Below are positions 43,529 through 53,415 of a stretch of 58,328 bases of DNA, piece after piece. The first letter of the stretch is position 1; every line of letters starts with the position of its first letter. The notes below the pieces were generated by a model that saw only the letters and a list, made by a program, of their open reading frames with translations, was not told the DNA's origin and did not search any database. A program made the position numbers and the translations under genes. This DNA is from Marinilabiliaceae bacterium (GTDB lineage: Bacteria > Bacteroidota > Bacteroidia > Bacteroidales > Marinilabiliaceae): assembly GCA_021443545.1 (NCBI GenBank), contig JABUTU010000076.1:1-58328 (forward strand), given 5' to 3'.

Positions 43529-44764
43529 TTATCCCAAGAACGATATCAATATTCCAGCTGCTACTGCTGAGCCAATAACACCCGAGATGTTAGAAGACAT
43601 ACAATAGTTTAGAACGTGATTGCGAGGATCGTACTTGAGAGCAATCTCATTTGCTACGCGGCTTGCCATTGGAACGGCAGAGAGTCCAGTTGCACCGATG
43701 AGAGGATTAACCTTCTTCTTTGAGAAGAGATTAAACAACTTAGCTAATAAGATACCACCTGCAATAGAGAGACCAAATGCAAAGAATCCACCTACAACAA
43801 TGCCAATTGTGGTCCAGTTGAGGAATGCATCAACAGTCATTGTTGCACCTACTGAGAGACCCAGGAATATTGTAGCAGCATTCATTATGCTATTTGATGC
43901 GGCATCAAATAGACGACCAGTGTCAGAACCAATCTCCTTAATCAGGTTACCAAACATCAACATGCCGACGAGAGGTACAGCTGAAGGAACTATCAATGCG
44001 ACAATTGTTGTAGTTGCAATTGGGAAGATAATCTTCAGAACTCGCATATTCTTGAACTCAGTCTTGCTTGGATAGAGTTTATCTTGTTCTTTCATGTTGA
44101 TTTTTAATTCCTTCTCTGTACATAGGAGTCGTACTACTAAAGGCACAATGACAGGGACGAGAGCCATGTAAGAGTATGCTGCAATAGCAATAGGACCAAG
44201 AAGATGTGGAGCTAATTTAATGGTGGTAAAGATTGCAGTAGGGCCATCTGCACCACCGATAATAGCTAACGATGCCGACTCCTTCATTGTGAAGAAATTA
44301 CAAGCAACGAGCAATACAGCAAAGATACCGAACTGAGCACCTGCACCGAAGATAGCCAATTTCAGGTTGCGGAGCATAGGTCCGAAGTCGGTAAGAGCTC
44401 CAACACCCATAAAGATAATAGGTGGTATGAAACCTGTCTTTATGAGCATATAGTATATGAAGTTCATCAAGCCCAGGTCGTGAGCTATTGATGGAAGGCT
44501 CATATCCCATATGCATTTCATTGTGCCATCAGCCAATTTCACCATGCCATTGCCGTCTACAGCTGACACACCCATATCTCCACCAGGGAAGTTTGCAATC
44601 AAGACACCAAAAGCGATTGGAATCAGAAGCAGAGGTTCGTATTTCTTCTTAATACCAAGATAAAGAAGCACAAAAGCAAGTGCATACATTATCAGGAATG
44701 ACGGATTTTCAGCTATGGCACTGAATGCCGTCATATTATATATTTTTTGGAGTATTTGTTCCAT
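43529..44764 (-). CDS. oadB: Na+-translocating decarboxylase beta subunit
   Basis: A 411-aa integral membrane subunit. The central motif GGADGPTAIFTT (170-181) carries Asp173, aligned with the Na+-coupling Asp of OadB/MmdB/GcdB. Multiple helices and the polar segment NLIKEIGSDTGRL support the family. It expels Na+ during decarboxylation of a carboxybiotin. Sequence alone does not tell oxaloacetate from methylmalonyl-CoA specificity. Ten bases separate it from the alpha subunit upstream. Confidence 0.94.
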   Translation of the reverse strand: MEQILQKIYNMTAFSAIAENPSFLIMYALAFVLLYLGIKKKYEPLLLIPIAFGVLIANFPGGDMGVSAVDGNGMVKLADGTMKCIWDMSLPSIAHDLGLMNFIYYMLIKTGFIPPIIFMGVGALTDFGPMLRNLKLAIFGAGAQFGIFAVLLVACNFFTMKESASLAIIGGADGPTAIFTTIKLAPHLLGPIAIAAYSYMALVPVIVPLVVRLLCTEKELKINMKEQDKLYPSKTEFKNMRVLKIIFPIATTTIVALIVPSAVPLVGMLMFGNLIKEIGSDTGRLFDAASNSIMNAATIFLGLSVGATMTVDAFLNWTTIGIVVGGFFAFGLSIAGGILLAKLFNLFSKKKVNPLIGATGLSAVPMASRVANEIALKYDPRNHVLNYCMSSNISGVIGSAVAAGILISFLG

Positions 44765-44774
44765 CGTATCTTAT

Positions 44775-46616
44775 TTATTTAATACGCATCAATACATCGT
44801 CCTCAGCAACCGAAGAACCACTTGTCAAGCATATTTCAGTGATAACACCATCAGCCTCAGCAGAGATAGCGTTGAAGGTCTTCATTGCCTCAACATAGCA
44901 TACGCGCTGACCCTTTTTAACAACGTCACCTACTTTGACAGGCGTCTCAGATGAGTCCTTTGTGAGGTAGAACTTACCCTCGAGAGGCGAGGTTAACTCA
45001 GCACCTTCACCAGGAGCACCAGCGGCAGGAGCTGCCCCAGCGGTTGTTGTAGCAGCAGAACCGTCGTTAGCGCCAAGTGTAACAGCGTACTTCTGACCAT
45101 TCACGTCAACTGTAATTGTCTGAGGAAGAGCAAGTGAAGCGCCTGTTCCCTTATTTGCCTCAGCCTTGCGTTTTGCAAGATCCTCTTCGAAGTCGGACTT
45201 AGCCTTTCCGCTCTTGTAAGCACGATATTGCTGTGGATGCATAGCAAGTTCGAAGAGCTCCTCGTCGTCTTGGCCAAGTTCCCATCCCTCTTTCTTCATC
45301 TCCTCACGGAATGTGTCGAGGTTGTCAGGGAAGTTAGATTGAGGATCCTCTGAGTGGAATTCACGGCCTTCTGCCTTAGCTTTCTCAACCAGCATAGGGT
45401 CAAGCTCGCCAGGCAAAGCACCTGCCTTGCCAAGCATCATATCCCAGATGTCATCAGCAATCATACTCCAACGCTCCTTGCCTTTCTCCATCTGCATTAC
45501 GTTCATGAGTGCCATATTCTTAACATACTGAGAGAATGGAGTGACGAGGCATGGATAACCCATCTTAGGCCATACATATTTTACTTCATCAAAGAGCTTA
45601 ATGAGAAGTTCGTCTTGTGATAGTTTAGGCTTACCGTTCTTCTCTTTCCACTTGTTGATGCTTTCGAGGTTTGTCTCGAGGTCTGTCATGAGGGAGCCCA
45701 TCATGCCACCAGGAAGACCTGGTCCGATGAGAAGGGAGTTCATGAGGCGGTTACGCTTTGGAATGTAATATCCGAGGAAGTCGTCCATCATCTCTTGAAC
45801 AATTGTTCTTACCTCCATATATGCAGCCATATTGATTTCTGGTACCTGGAAACCAGCATCCTTAAGCATAGCTTGAACAGCAATTACGTCAGCATGACCT
45901 GTACCCCATGAAAGAGGCTCCATACCAACATCAATGATGTCACATCCGTTGTTGCACACTTCGAGGATTGAGGCCATGTTGAAGCCTGGTCCTGCATGTG
46001 AGTGGTATTGAATAGTGATGTCTTTTATAGACTTGATATTCTTAGTCAGCTGGCCGAGGAAAGCAGGACGACCAATGCCTGCCATATCTTTAAGACATAT
46101 CTCGTCAGCACCAGCCTCGATGAATTGCTTAGCAAGGTTTGTATAGTACTCCACGGTATGGATAGGTGAGTATGTGATACAGAGCGATGCCTGCGCTATC
46201 ATACCAGCCTCCTTAGAGTATTTGATAGATGGTATTACATTGCGTGCATCATTGAGTCCGCAGAAGATACGGGTGATATCTGTACCTTGAGCCTTCTTGA
46301 CTTTGTAGAACAACTTACGCACGTCGGCTGGAACTGGGCTCATGCGAAGACCATTCAGAGCGCGGTCAAGCATGTGGGTCTGAATGCCTGCCTCATGGAA
46401 TGGCTTAGTCCATTGGCGAACAGCCTTATTTGGGTTTTCTCCAAAGAGGAGGTTGACTTGCTCAAATCCTCCACCATTAGTTTCAACACGAGCAAAGCAC
46501 CCCATCTTAATGATGGCTGGTGCTACCTTAACAAGTTGGTCTACGCGAGGCTGATACTTGCCTGCGCTCTGCCACATATCACGAAAAACGAGACTGAATT
46601 TGATTTCTCTTCCCAT
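44775..46616 (-). CDS. oadA: Biotin-dependent decarboxylase alpha subunit (carboxyltransferase plus biotin domain)
   Basis: A 613-aa cytosolic subunit. Carboxyltransferase metal/catalytic residues are kept: Asp13 (FRDMWQSAG), Lys176 (EICLKDMAG), His205 and His207 (YHSHAGPG). The usual GGATFD and LRGQN blocks read GGGFEQ and DRALNG, so this copy is diverged. An Ala/Gly/Pro-rich linker (GAAPAAGAPGEG) leads to the C-terminal biotinyl domain with VEAMKTFN, biotin Lys579. It transfers CO2 from the substrate, probably oxaloacetate, to biotin and then to OadB. It is flanked by oadG and oadB. Confidence 0.93.
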   Translation of the reverse strand: MGREIKFSLVFRDMWQSAGKYQPRVDQLVKVAPAIIKMGCFARVETNGGGFEQVNLLFGENPNKAVRQWTKPFHEAGIQTHMLDRALNGLRMSPVPADVRKLFYKVKKAQGTDITRIFCGLNDARNVIPSIKYSKEAGMIAQASLCITYSPIHTVEYYTNLAKQFIEAGADEICLKDMAGIGRPAFLGQLTKNIKSIKDITIQYHSHAGPGFNMASILEVCNNGCDIIDVGMEPLSWGTGHADVIAVQAMLKDAGFQVPEINMAAYMEVRTIVQEMMDDFLGYYIPKRNRLMNSLLIGPGLPGGMMGSLMTDLETNLESINKWKEKNGKPKLSQDELLIKLFDEVKYVWPKMGYPCLVTPFSQYVKNMALMNVMQMEKGKERWSMIADDIWDMMLGKAGALPGELDPMLVEKAKAEGREFHSEDPQSNFPDNLDTFREEMKKEGWELGQDDEELFELAMHPQQYRAYKSGKAKSDFEEDLAKRKAEANKGTGASLALPQTITVDVNGQKYAVTLGANDGSAATTTAGAAPAAGAPGEGAELTSPLEGKFYLTKDSSETPVKVGDVVKKGQRVCYVEAMKTFNAISAEADGVITEICLTSGSSVAEDDVLMRIK

Positions 46617-46630
46617 TTTGAGTATTAGAG

Positions 46631-46891
46631 TTATAATGGTTTAATATTATCTACTTTTGCTTTTCCTCCAGTGGCAATGTTTACTGCCTGACTGATAGCC
46701 TGCGATACGGCAGGGTTTATTGTTGCACCTTGTGATTGTGCTTTAGGTGCTGGCTTCTCGTCCTCACCAACAAAACGATTGACGAAGGCAATAAGCAAAT
46801 TGCTTGCTCCTATGATAAGGTATAGTACAGCAAATACTGTCGCCATACCAACCAACATTAGTTTCAGAGCTTCAGTTATATTTTCATCCAT
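46631..46891 (-). CDS. oadG: OadG-like gamma subunit
   Basis: An 86-aa small subunit with one N-terminal helix (LKLMLVGMATVFAVLYLIIG) and a Pro/Ala-rich cytosolic tail. It anchors and assembles alpha and beta subunits in the family. First gene of the operon, 14 bases before the alpha gene. Confidence 0.9.
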   Translation of the reverse strand: MDENITEALKLMLVGMATVFAVLYLIIGASNLLIAFVNRFVGEDEKPAPKAQSQGATINPAVSQAISQAVNIATGGKAKVDNIKPL

Positions 46892-46939
46892 CTGTATTGA
46901 TATTTATTTTTGTTCTTTCGTTCTTTATTTAACGAGACG

Positions 46940-46970
46940 CGAAGTTAGTTTTTTTTCTTTTTATAACAAA
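46940..46970 (-). promoter_or_regulatory. Promoter of the oad operon
   Basis: On the minus strand, TTTG (46970-46967), a 19-base spacer and TAACTTCG (46947-46940; one mismatch from TAnnTTTG). Leader of about 43 bases to the oadG ATG. Confidence 0.62.
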
Positions 46971-46983
46971 ATTTTACGAACAA

Positions 46984-48939
46984 TCAGTTACGAGTTTTGT
47001 CAAGTTGCTCCTGAAGTTCCTCCCACGACTTCATAAGTCTATCGCTTTTAGCCTTGAGTTCCATGTATTGGTTAGTCATTGACATCGCTTCAGAACTGCT
47101 ACATGAAGCCATTTTTTCCTCAAGTTCAGCTATCTCTGTTTCAACCTTTTCAATCTCCTCTTCTGCCTGTTTTACCTTCTTTTCGAGGTTGCTTATTCTG
47201 CGTGCCTGTTCTTTTTGTTGCTCGTAAGTCAAATTGTTTTTTTGTTTGGTCGTAGACGTTTGCGGTGCTATCAGGTTTTCACTTTTCTTAACCTCTTTTT
47301 TCGCTACATTAATGTTTAGCTCATTGAGTGATTCGAGGCGTCTCTCTTCAAGGAACTCGTAGATACCACAGAGGTGTTCTTTAACCCTCTTATTGCGGAA
47401 TTCAAGGACTCGAGTGACCAGACCATCGAGGAATTCGCGGTCGTGACTCACTATGACAGCAGTTCCATTGAACTCCTTGATAGCCTTTTTCAGTATCTCT
47501 TTCGACCTGATATCGAGGTGGTTTGTTGGCTCGTCAAGAATGAGCATATTGACAGGCTCAAGAAGCAGACGAACCATCGCAAGACGAGTGCGTTCACCGC
47601 CGGAGAGAACACCTACTTTCTTGTCGATATCTTCACCTGAAAACATGAAAGCTCCGAGTAAATCACGGATTTTTGTTCTTATATCGCCCACAGCTACTTT
47701 GTCAATTGTGTCGAAGACGGTATCTTCTGGGTCGAGTAGGTCGGCCTGATTCTGAGCGAAATAACCTATCTTGACATTATGTCCGAGAGTGATTTCTCCC
47801 TGATGTTCGAGTTCGCGCATTATCATACGGGCCATGGTGGTCTTACCCTCACCATTTCGACCCACAAATGCGACCTTTTCGCCTCGTGGTATTTCGAAGT
47901 CGATGTTCTCCAGTACTAAATGTTCGCCATAGGCTTTTGTGATACCTCGACCTTTCACAGATATGACACCTGAGTGGGGAGCAGGAGGAAACTTGATATT
48001 CAGGGCAGATGTGTCGAATTCATCAATCTCGATGCGTTCTATTTTCTCGAGTTGCTTGATTCGGCTTTGTACCTGAACTGATTTCGTTGCCTTATATCTA
48101 AATCGTTCGATGAATTTCTCGGTGTCCTCAATCATCTTCTGTTGATTCTTATAGGCTGCCATCTGCTGTTCGAAACGTTCCTGTCGGAGTATCAGATACT
48201 TTGAGTAGTTTGCTTTGTAGTCGTAGATATGGCCAAGGACGATTTCGATAGTTCTGTTTGTGACGTTGTCAAGAAAAGCACGGTCGTGTGAAATGATTAC
48301 TACTGCACCGTTATAATTCTTGAGAAAATCTTCGAGCCATTGTATCGACTCTATGTCGAGGTGGTTTGTTGGCTCATCAAGAAGAAATATGTCGGGGCGG
48401 GAGAGAAGAATCTTGGCCAGTTCTATTCGCATGCGCCAGCCACCACTAAACTCACCTGTATTTCGGTCGAAATCCTTGCGTTCAAATCCTAATCCCTTCA
48501 ATGTTGTCTCAATCTGTGCCTGATAGTTATCACCTCCCATCATTGACAAGCGCTCAGTTTTGTCGGTCAGTTGCTGAATGAAATCCATGTAATCATCGCT
48601 ATCGTAGTCAGTTCTGACAGCAAGTTCCTCATTCATGCGGGCAACCTGAGCCTCCATATCTTTAAGCTCTTTGAGTCCCATCTCTGCCTCCTCGAAAACT
48701 GTGCGCACATTCTCATGGTTCATGTGCTGAGGCAAATATCCAATTTTGAAGTTTTTGGGAAGTGCTACAACTCCGCTTGTTGGCTGCTGAAGACCTGCAA
48801 TAATTTTAAGCATTGTAGATTTGCCAGCTCCGTTTTTTCCTGCCAGGCCAAGACGGTCCTTTTCGTTAATGTTGTACGTGACATTTTCAAACAGTCTGAA
48901 TCCTCCGAAATCGACTGTCAGTTGATTGATAGAAATCAA
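46984..48939 (-). CDS. ABC-F family ATPase
   Basis: A 651-aa cytosolic protein with two ATP-binding cassettes and no membrane helices. Walker A motifs are GKNGAGKST and GRNGEGKTT; signatures include FSGGWRMR and LSGGERTR; Walker B boxes end DEPTNHLD in both halves. A linker between the cassettes and a C-terminal coiled coil rich in Glu/Lys complete an Uup/EttA-like plan. Such proteins act on ribosomes. It lies 55 bases after the LysM gene's stop on the same strand. Confidence 0.93.
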   Translation of the reverse strand: MISINQLTVDFGGFRLFENVTYNINEKDRLGLAGKNGAGKSTMLKIIAGLQQPTSGVVALPKNFKIGYLPQHMNHENVRTVFEEAEMGLKELKDMEAQVARMNEELAVRTDYDSDDYMDFIQQLTDKTERLSMMGGDNYQAQIETTLKGLGFERKDFDRNTGEFSGGWRMRIELAKILLSRPDIFLLDEPTNHLDIESIQWLEDFLKNYNGAVVIISHDRAFLDNVTNRTIEIVLGHIYDYKANYSKYLILRQERFEQQMAAYKNQQKMIEDTEKFIERFRYKATKSVQVQSRIKQLEKIERIEIDEFDTSALNIKFPPAPHSGVISVKGRGITKAYGEHLVLENIDFEIPRGEKVAFVGRNGEGKTTMARMIMRELEHQGEITLGHNVKIGYFAQNQADLLDPEDTVFDTIDKVAVGDIRTKIRDLLGAFMFSGEDIDKKVGVLSGGERTRLAMVRLLLEPVNMLILDEPTNHLDIRSKEILKKAIKEFNGTAVIVSHDREFLDGLVTRVLEFRNKRVKEHLCGIYEFLEERRLESLNELNINVAKKEVKKSENLIAPQTSTTKQKNNLTYEQQKEQARRISNLEKKVKQAEEEIEKVETEIAELEEKMASCSSSEAMSMTNQYMELKAKSDRLMKSWEELQEQLDKTRN

Positions 48940-48994
48940 TTCTTTGTTTGTTTACTGGTTATTAATGCTAAATGAAGAGTGTCGGGGATGTCAG

Positions 48995-51214
48995 TTACTC
49001 AAGATCTGAAACAATGACATCTCCGTTAGGTGCGAACCTCACACTTCTAATGCCCATATTGACTGCCCCTCCCCAGTTCGTGATATTCTTGAAGATGAAA
49101 TTGGACTGAGTAAGGTCTGTTTTGAAATCATTTATTCTTCTGTAGAAGTTTGGTCCATATTGGACACGAGCGCCTACGAATTTCATGGCAATATCATATC
49201 CCCATAGCGCAAATTCGCTAAATCCAGAAAGTTGTCTCAATTTCTGGAAGTAAGGGGCAAAGGCAACTGGCTCGGCAAAATACTCATTGCGATATTTCTC
49301 CATAACATTCAGTACGCGAGGGTTGTTGTAATCAAGGGCAAATGTACTATATGCAATGGTATTCAGCTTGTGATATACCTCAACTTCAACACTCTGGTAT
49401 GTGAGCCATTCGGCAGTACAGAGAAGCTGTAGTTGTGCCTCTTGTTTCATATCCATGACTGTTGTTATGGCTGTCAGGATACTACCAGCTTTGGCTTCGT
49501 TCGTTGTTGTCAGTAATATCACGTTGTTTTTATCTGTGCTGAGACATTCAAGAAATGTTTCAGGTGCTTTTGTGTCAAAATTGTGCAATATAGGAGTGAT
49601 GCCACGTTCGCTGCATAGCTTTTGGGCCAAATGTAGACGATTAAGGTCGGCCTTTCCTTTGTTGATTGAAGCTAATATGATTACATTCTTACCTTCGCAG
49701 TAGTCAACCATCTTTGTCATGATGGCAGGGGTGGTCACTGTATCAACAATAGAGGCTTGATAGATATATGGGATATCGCGCAACAGACTGTCGCACTGAG
49801 AAAATGGCAGTACGACAGGTGTCTTAGACGATTGGGAGAACAATGCTACGTCATGAATCTCATCGCTATGCGCAGGTCCTATAATCAAGTCGATTGGCGC
49901 ATCAGACTCCTTTGCTTTTGCGAGGTAATTCTGAGCATCTAATCGATTGTTTACATCAACCACCTGCAATCGAGTATTGACACCGACTTGTGAGAGGGTG
50001 TCGAGGGCAAGTTTTATACCTTCATAAAATTCAATATATCGTCTTGATCGGAAGTGGTATGTTCCAAGTTCAGTATTAGCACCTGTTGCGTTCATCTGTC
50101 GCATCTCTGTGTCGGCATCAAAAGGCAGCATTAGAGCAATGTTGATTGTCGGTCTTCCAAGTTGCTTATAATCGTATGTGTCGGTGAGGTCGGCTACTGA
50201 TACAGCCCCGCCAGATGTCATCAGGTCGTCAAGAGTGATAGGTTTGGCATTCGCAGCTTCAAAATCAATCTGAGGTATGCGAATCTCCATGTCACGCTTT
50301 AGATTGTCGAGGTCAAGGTCTTTGTTTGCAGCCTTCAACTGTTCGTATGACATATTAAACTTTTGGGATATTGAAAAGAGTGTATCTTTCTTCTTGACGG
50401 TGTATAATATGTCGGCCTCTTTTTTATATGGTTTGCGGATGGCTACAATCTGTCCGACAGAGAGTGTCGACCAGTCAGTGTCGGGATTGAGCTCCTGAAT
50501 TTCAGTTAGTGGAACATCGTATCTCAACGTCAGTGCGTATAGAGTCTCGCCCTTTGAAATACGGTGATAATAGAAGTATTGATCTTCTGTCGGGAGGTTT
50601 GATATAGGGACTCTTATGGATGTGCCTACTGGCAGAGTCGAGATGTCAAGAGAGGTATTTGCAGAAAGGAGTTCAGGTACTGTGACACCATATTTCCGGC
50701 TAATTGAGTAGAAGGTCTCCCCCAAGACTATATTGTGGATAAGATATCCCGACTGAGTCTCAGCTTTTACCGTCACTTTGACAGCGATACCTTCTGTTAT
50801 GCCAGATACGCATTGTGGATTAAGGGCATAGAAATCAGTCAGTTTCATGCCATATTGCTGTGAGATGCCATAAGCGGTCTCTCCCTTGGCAACGACATGG
50901 GTTGAGTAGATTGTATTGTTTGGAATTGGAGTTGATGAGTTTGACAAGTCCGACTCTTTCAATGGAATACGAATGACAGTTCCCTCAACAATCCCCGTCT
51001 CACGGAGTTGTGGATTTGCAGCTAAAATCTCCTCTTGTGTTGTGTTATTGTTTATGCTGATTCGGTATAGTCCTTCGCTTTTCTTGATAGTATACAGCTT
51101 ATAGACTTGTCCGTTTTCTCCGCGTACGATCTCCTGAGAGTGAATGTCAATGCTAATCAGCATAAAAAAACACATCCAGATGATATTTGTCAATATGTAG
51201 CCTCTAATTATCAT
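48995..51214 (-). CDS. Five-LysM / type I periplasmic-binding-fold protein
   Basis: A 739-aa exported protein. Five LysM-type peptidoglycan-binding modules come first (YTIKKSEGLYRIS, HVVAKGETAYGIS, HNIVLGETFYSIS, HRISKGETLYALT, YTVKKKDTLFSIS). A C-terminal periplasmic-binding-fold domain starts INIALMLPFDAD, of the LivJ/LpoA type. The plan suggests sensing or regulating cell-wall synthesis in the periplasm; this is inference. I start at the ATG at 51214, which opens a signal-like helix; the open frame to 51349 begins upstream of the predicted transcription start, and ATG 51253 is an alternative. Confidence 0.86.
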   Translation of the reverse strand: MIIRGYILTNIIWMCFFMLISIDIHSQEIVRGENGQVYKLYTIKKSEGLYRISINNNTTQEEILAANPQLRETGIVEGTVIRIPLKESDLSNSSTPIPNNTIYSTHVVAKGETAYGISQQYGMKLTDFYALNPQCVSGITEGIAVKVTVKAETQSGYLIHNIVLGETFYSISRKYGVTVPELLSANTSLDISTLPVGTSIRVPISNLPTEDQYFYYHRISKGETLYALTLRYDVPLTEIQELNPDTDWSTLSVGQIVAIRKPYKKEADILYTVKKKDTLFSISQKFNMSYEQLKAANKDLDLDNLKRDMEIRIPQIDFEAANAKPITLDDLMTSGGAVSVADLTDTYDYKQLGRPTINIALMLPFDADTEMRQMNATGANTELGTYHFRSRRYIEFYEGIKLALDTLSQVGVNTRLQVVDVNNRLDAQNYLAKAKESDAPIDLIIGPAHSDEIHDVALFSQSSKTPVVLPFSQCDSLLRDIPYIYQASIVDTVTTPAIMTKMVDYCEGKNVIILASINKGKADLNRLHLAQKLCSERGITPILHNFDTKAPETFLECLSTDKNNVILLTTTNEAKAGSILTAITTVMDMKQEAQLQLLCTAEWLTYQSVEVEVYHKLNTIAYSTFALDYNNPRVLNVMEKYRNEYFAEPVAFAPYFQKLRQLSGFSEFALWGYDIAMKFVGARVQYGPNFYRRINDFKTDLTQSNFIFKNITNWGGAVNMGIRSVRFAPNGDVIVSDLE

Positions 51215-51300
51215 GGTGATGATCTTATAGAGCTTTGATGGATATGCCACCATACAGAGAGCATATGTCGCGAACGACTTCTCAAAGCCATTTTCAAAAG

Positions 51301-51331
51301 CAAAGTTACATATTTTTCGTTTGACTACAAA
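51301..51331 (-). promoter_or_regulatory. Promoter of the LysM gene
   Basis: On the minus strand, TTTG (51331-51328), a 19-base spacer and TAACTTTG (51308-51301): a perfect consensus. It excludes translation starts upstream of about 51295. Confidence 0.75.
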
Positions 51332-51364
51332 TATCTTAGTTAGCTCCAATTATGCTGTCACTTT

Positions 51365-51396
51365 ATTGTCATATTCATATTACTTTCGTATCTTCG
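51365..51396 (+). promoter_or_regulatory. Promoter of phoH-purC
   Basis: ATTG (51365-51368), a 20-base spacer and TATCTTCG (51389-51396), one mismatch in each element. Leader of about 16 bases to the phoH ATG. Confidence 0.5.
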
Positions 51397-51418
51397 CGGT
51401 CGAAATAATAGCTCTTGT

Positions 51419-52372
51419 ATGATAGAGAAACTGATATATCTTGACGGAGTGGATGTGGTGGAGTTTTGTGGTGTCAACAATACAAAACTCGATATGCTTC
51501 GTAGTCAGTTTCCAAAGATTTCAGTAACATGTCGTGGCGAGTGGCTTAAGGTCATGGGTGAGCCAGAGATGGTTGCCGAATTTGAAGAAGCTGTTGAGAG
51601 TCTGAAGAAGTATTACCTCGAGTATAATATCATCACTGAGGAGTCGATACGTATGCTTGCGACGGGGGAGATAAATATGCTCATTCCGACGGATGGCAGT
51701 GTCATAGTTCATAACGTAGATGGCCATCCTATTAAGCCTCGTTCACGCAATCAGCAGATGATGGTTGAGTCAGCCTCGAAGAACGATATGGTTTTTGCTG
51801 TCGGTCCAGCTGGGTCGGGCAAGACATACCTGGCAATAGCTCTTGCTGTGCAAGCACTAAAAACCAAGCAGGTCAAGAGGATTATCCTTAGTCGTCCGGC
51901 TGTAGAAGCTGGCGAGAAACTGGGATTTTTGCCTGGAGATATGAAGGAGAAGATTGACCCATATCTGCAACCGCTTTATGATGCTCTTCAGGATATGTTG
52001 CCCTCGGCTAAGCTCAAGGAGTATCTCGAGACAGGAGTGATTCAGATTGCCCCCTTGGCGTTTATGAGAGGCCGAACACTAACTGGTGCTTTTGTGATTC
52101 TTGATGAAGCACAGAATACGACAATACCTCAGATGAAGATGTTCTTAACCAGAATGGGCAGGGGAGCACGGTTTGTCATAACTGGGGATATAACACAGAT
52201 TGACTTGCCACGAACCGTGACAAGTGGTTTGATTTACAGTCTGAGGGTTCTCGATGGTGTCCAGGGGTTGTCAATTGTCAGATTCGGTGCTAACGACATA
52301 GTACGTCATCCATTGGTGCAACGAATAGTCGAGGCATTTGATCGTGATGATGAGCTCATTCCTAATGCATGA
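51419..52372 (+). CDS. PhoH-family ATPase
   Basis: A 317-aa protein. An N-terminal KH-like/AAA-associated region (residues 1-80) is followed by the PhoH ATPase with Walker A GPAGSGKT (129-136) and Walker B-like VILDEAQNTT. Family roles touch RNA metabolism and phosphate stress. It is 25 bases before purC and probably in the same transcript. Confidence 0.93.
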   Translation: MIEKLIYLDGVDVVEFCGVNNTKLDMLRSQFPKISVTCRGEWLKVMGEPEMVAEFEEAVESLKKYYLEYNIITEESIRMLATGEINMLIPTDGSVIVHNVDGHPIKPRSRNQQMMVESASKNDMVFAVGPAGSGKTYLAIALAVQALKTKQVKRIILSRPAVEAGEKLGFLPGDMKEKIDPYLQPLYDALQDMLPSAKLKEYLETGVIQIAPLAFMRGRTLTGAFVILDEAQNTTIPQMKMFLTRMGRGARFVITGDITQIDLPRTVTSGLIYSLRVLDGVQGLSIVRFGANDIVRHPLVQRIVEAFDRDDELIPNA

Positions 52373-52397
52373 ATAAACAAATAACTTAATTATAACA

Positions 52398-53348
52398 ATG
52401 GGTAACGCATTACTTCAAACCAATTTTAATTTCCAGGGACAGAAGAGTGTCTATCATGGAAAGGTGCGTGATGTATACAACATCGCGGATAAGTATATGG
52501 TGATGGTCGCTTCCGACCGTATCTCGGCCTTTGATGTGGTTCTTCCAGCAGGTATACCTTATAAAGGTCAGGTTCTCAATCAGATAGCAGCAAAATTTCT
52601 TGATGCTACAAGTGATATTGTACCTAATTGGAAGATTGCAACACCTGATCCAATGGTGACCATTGGTCATAAGTGTGATGCTTTGCGTGTCGAGATGGTG
52701 ATAAGAGGCTATCTGACAGGTTCAGCTTGGCGCGATTACAAGTCGGGCTCGCGCTCTATTTGTGGGATAACATTGCCTGAGGGAATGAAGGAGAATCAGC
52801 GTTTTGCAACTCCAATCATTACCCCTACAACAAAGGCTGATGAGGGTCACGACCAAAATATTTCGAAAGAGGAGATAATAGCTCAGGGGCTTGTATCAAA
52901 AGAGGATTACGAACTTGTTGAGAAATACACCTATGCTCTCTTCCAGCGTGGTCAGGAGATTGCTACTAAGATGGGCCTGATTTTGGTCGATACAAAATAT
53001 GAGTTTGGTAAGAAGGATGGTAAGATCTACCTGATTGATGAGATTCATACTCCTGATTCATCACGTTACTTCTATGCTGAAGGCTATCAGGAGCGTTTCG
53101 AGAAGGGCGAAGCTCAGCGTCAGCTCTCTAAGGAATTCGTCCGTCAGTGGCTTATGGATAATGGCTTCCAGGGTAAGGAGGGACAGAAAGTTCCTGAGAT
53201 GACTCCTGCAATTGTCGATTCCATTACGGACAGATATGTTGAGCTATATGAGAATATAACTGGCGATAAGTTCGTGAAGGGTGCAACGGATAACCTTTCA
53301 GCAAGAATAGAGAAGAACGTTGCTGAGTGTCTTGCCTCTTTGAAGTAG
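52398..53348 (+). CDS. purC: Phosphoribosylaminoimidazole-succinocarboxamide synthase
   Basis: A 316-aa SAICAR synthetase ([32 protein letters not shown], then [16 protein letters not shown] and [14 protein letters not shown]). It is the long form of the enzyme. It catalyses joining of aspartate to CAIR in purine synthesis. It ends before a hairpin shared with the convergent ligA operon. Confidence 0.96.
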   Translation: MGNALLQTNFNFQGQKSVYHGKVRDVYNIADKYMVMVASDRISAFDVVLPAGIPYKGQVLNQIAAKFLDATSDIVPNWKIATPDPMVTIGHKCDALRVEMVIRGYLTGSAWRDYKSGSRSICGITLPEGMKENQRFATPIITPTTKADEGHDQNISKEEIIAQGLVSKEDYELVEKYTYALFQRGQEIATKMGLILVDTKYEFGKKDGKIYLIDEIHTPDSSRYFYAEGYQERFEKGEAQRQLSKEFVRQWLMDNGFQGKEGQKVPEMTPAIVDSITDRYVELYENITGDKFVKGATDNLSARIEKNVAECLASLK

Positions 53349-53370
53349 ACAAATCTACATCATAGCATAA

Positions 53371-53408
53371 GAGAGGGTGTTTCATCTTTCCGAATGAAGC
53401 ACCCTCTC
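53371..53408. terminator. Bidirectional hairpin between purC and the DUF6913 gene
   Basis: GAGAGGGTG (53371-53379) pairs with CACCCTCTC (53400-53408), with further pairing TTCAT/ATGAA inside. It has only weak T-tracts on either side, but its place between convergent genes supports a shared terminator. Confidence 0.7.
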
Positions 53409-53415
53409 GCTTTGT

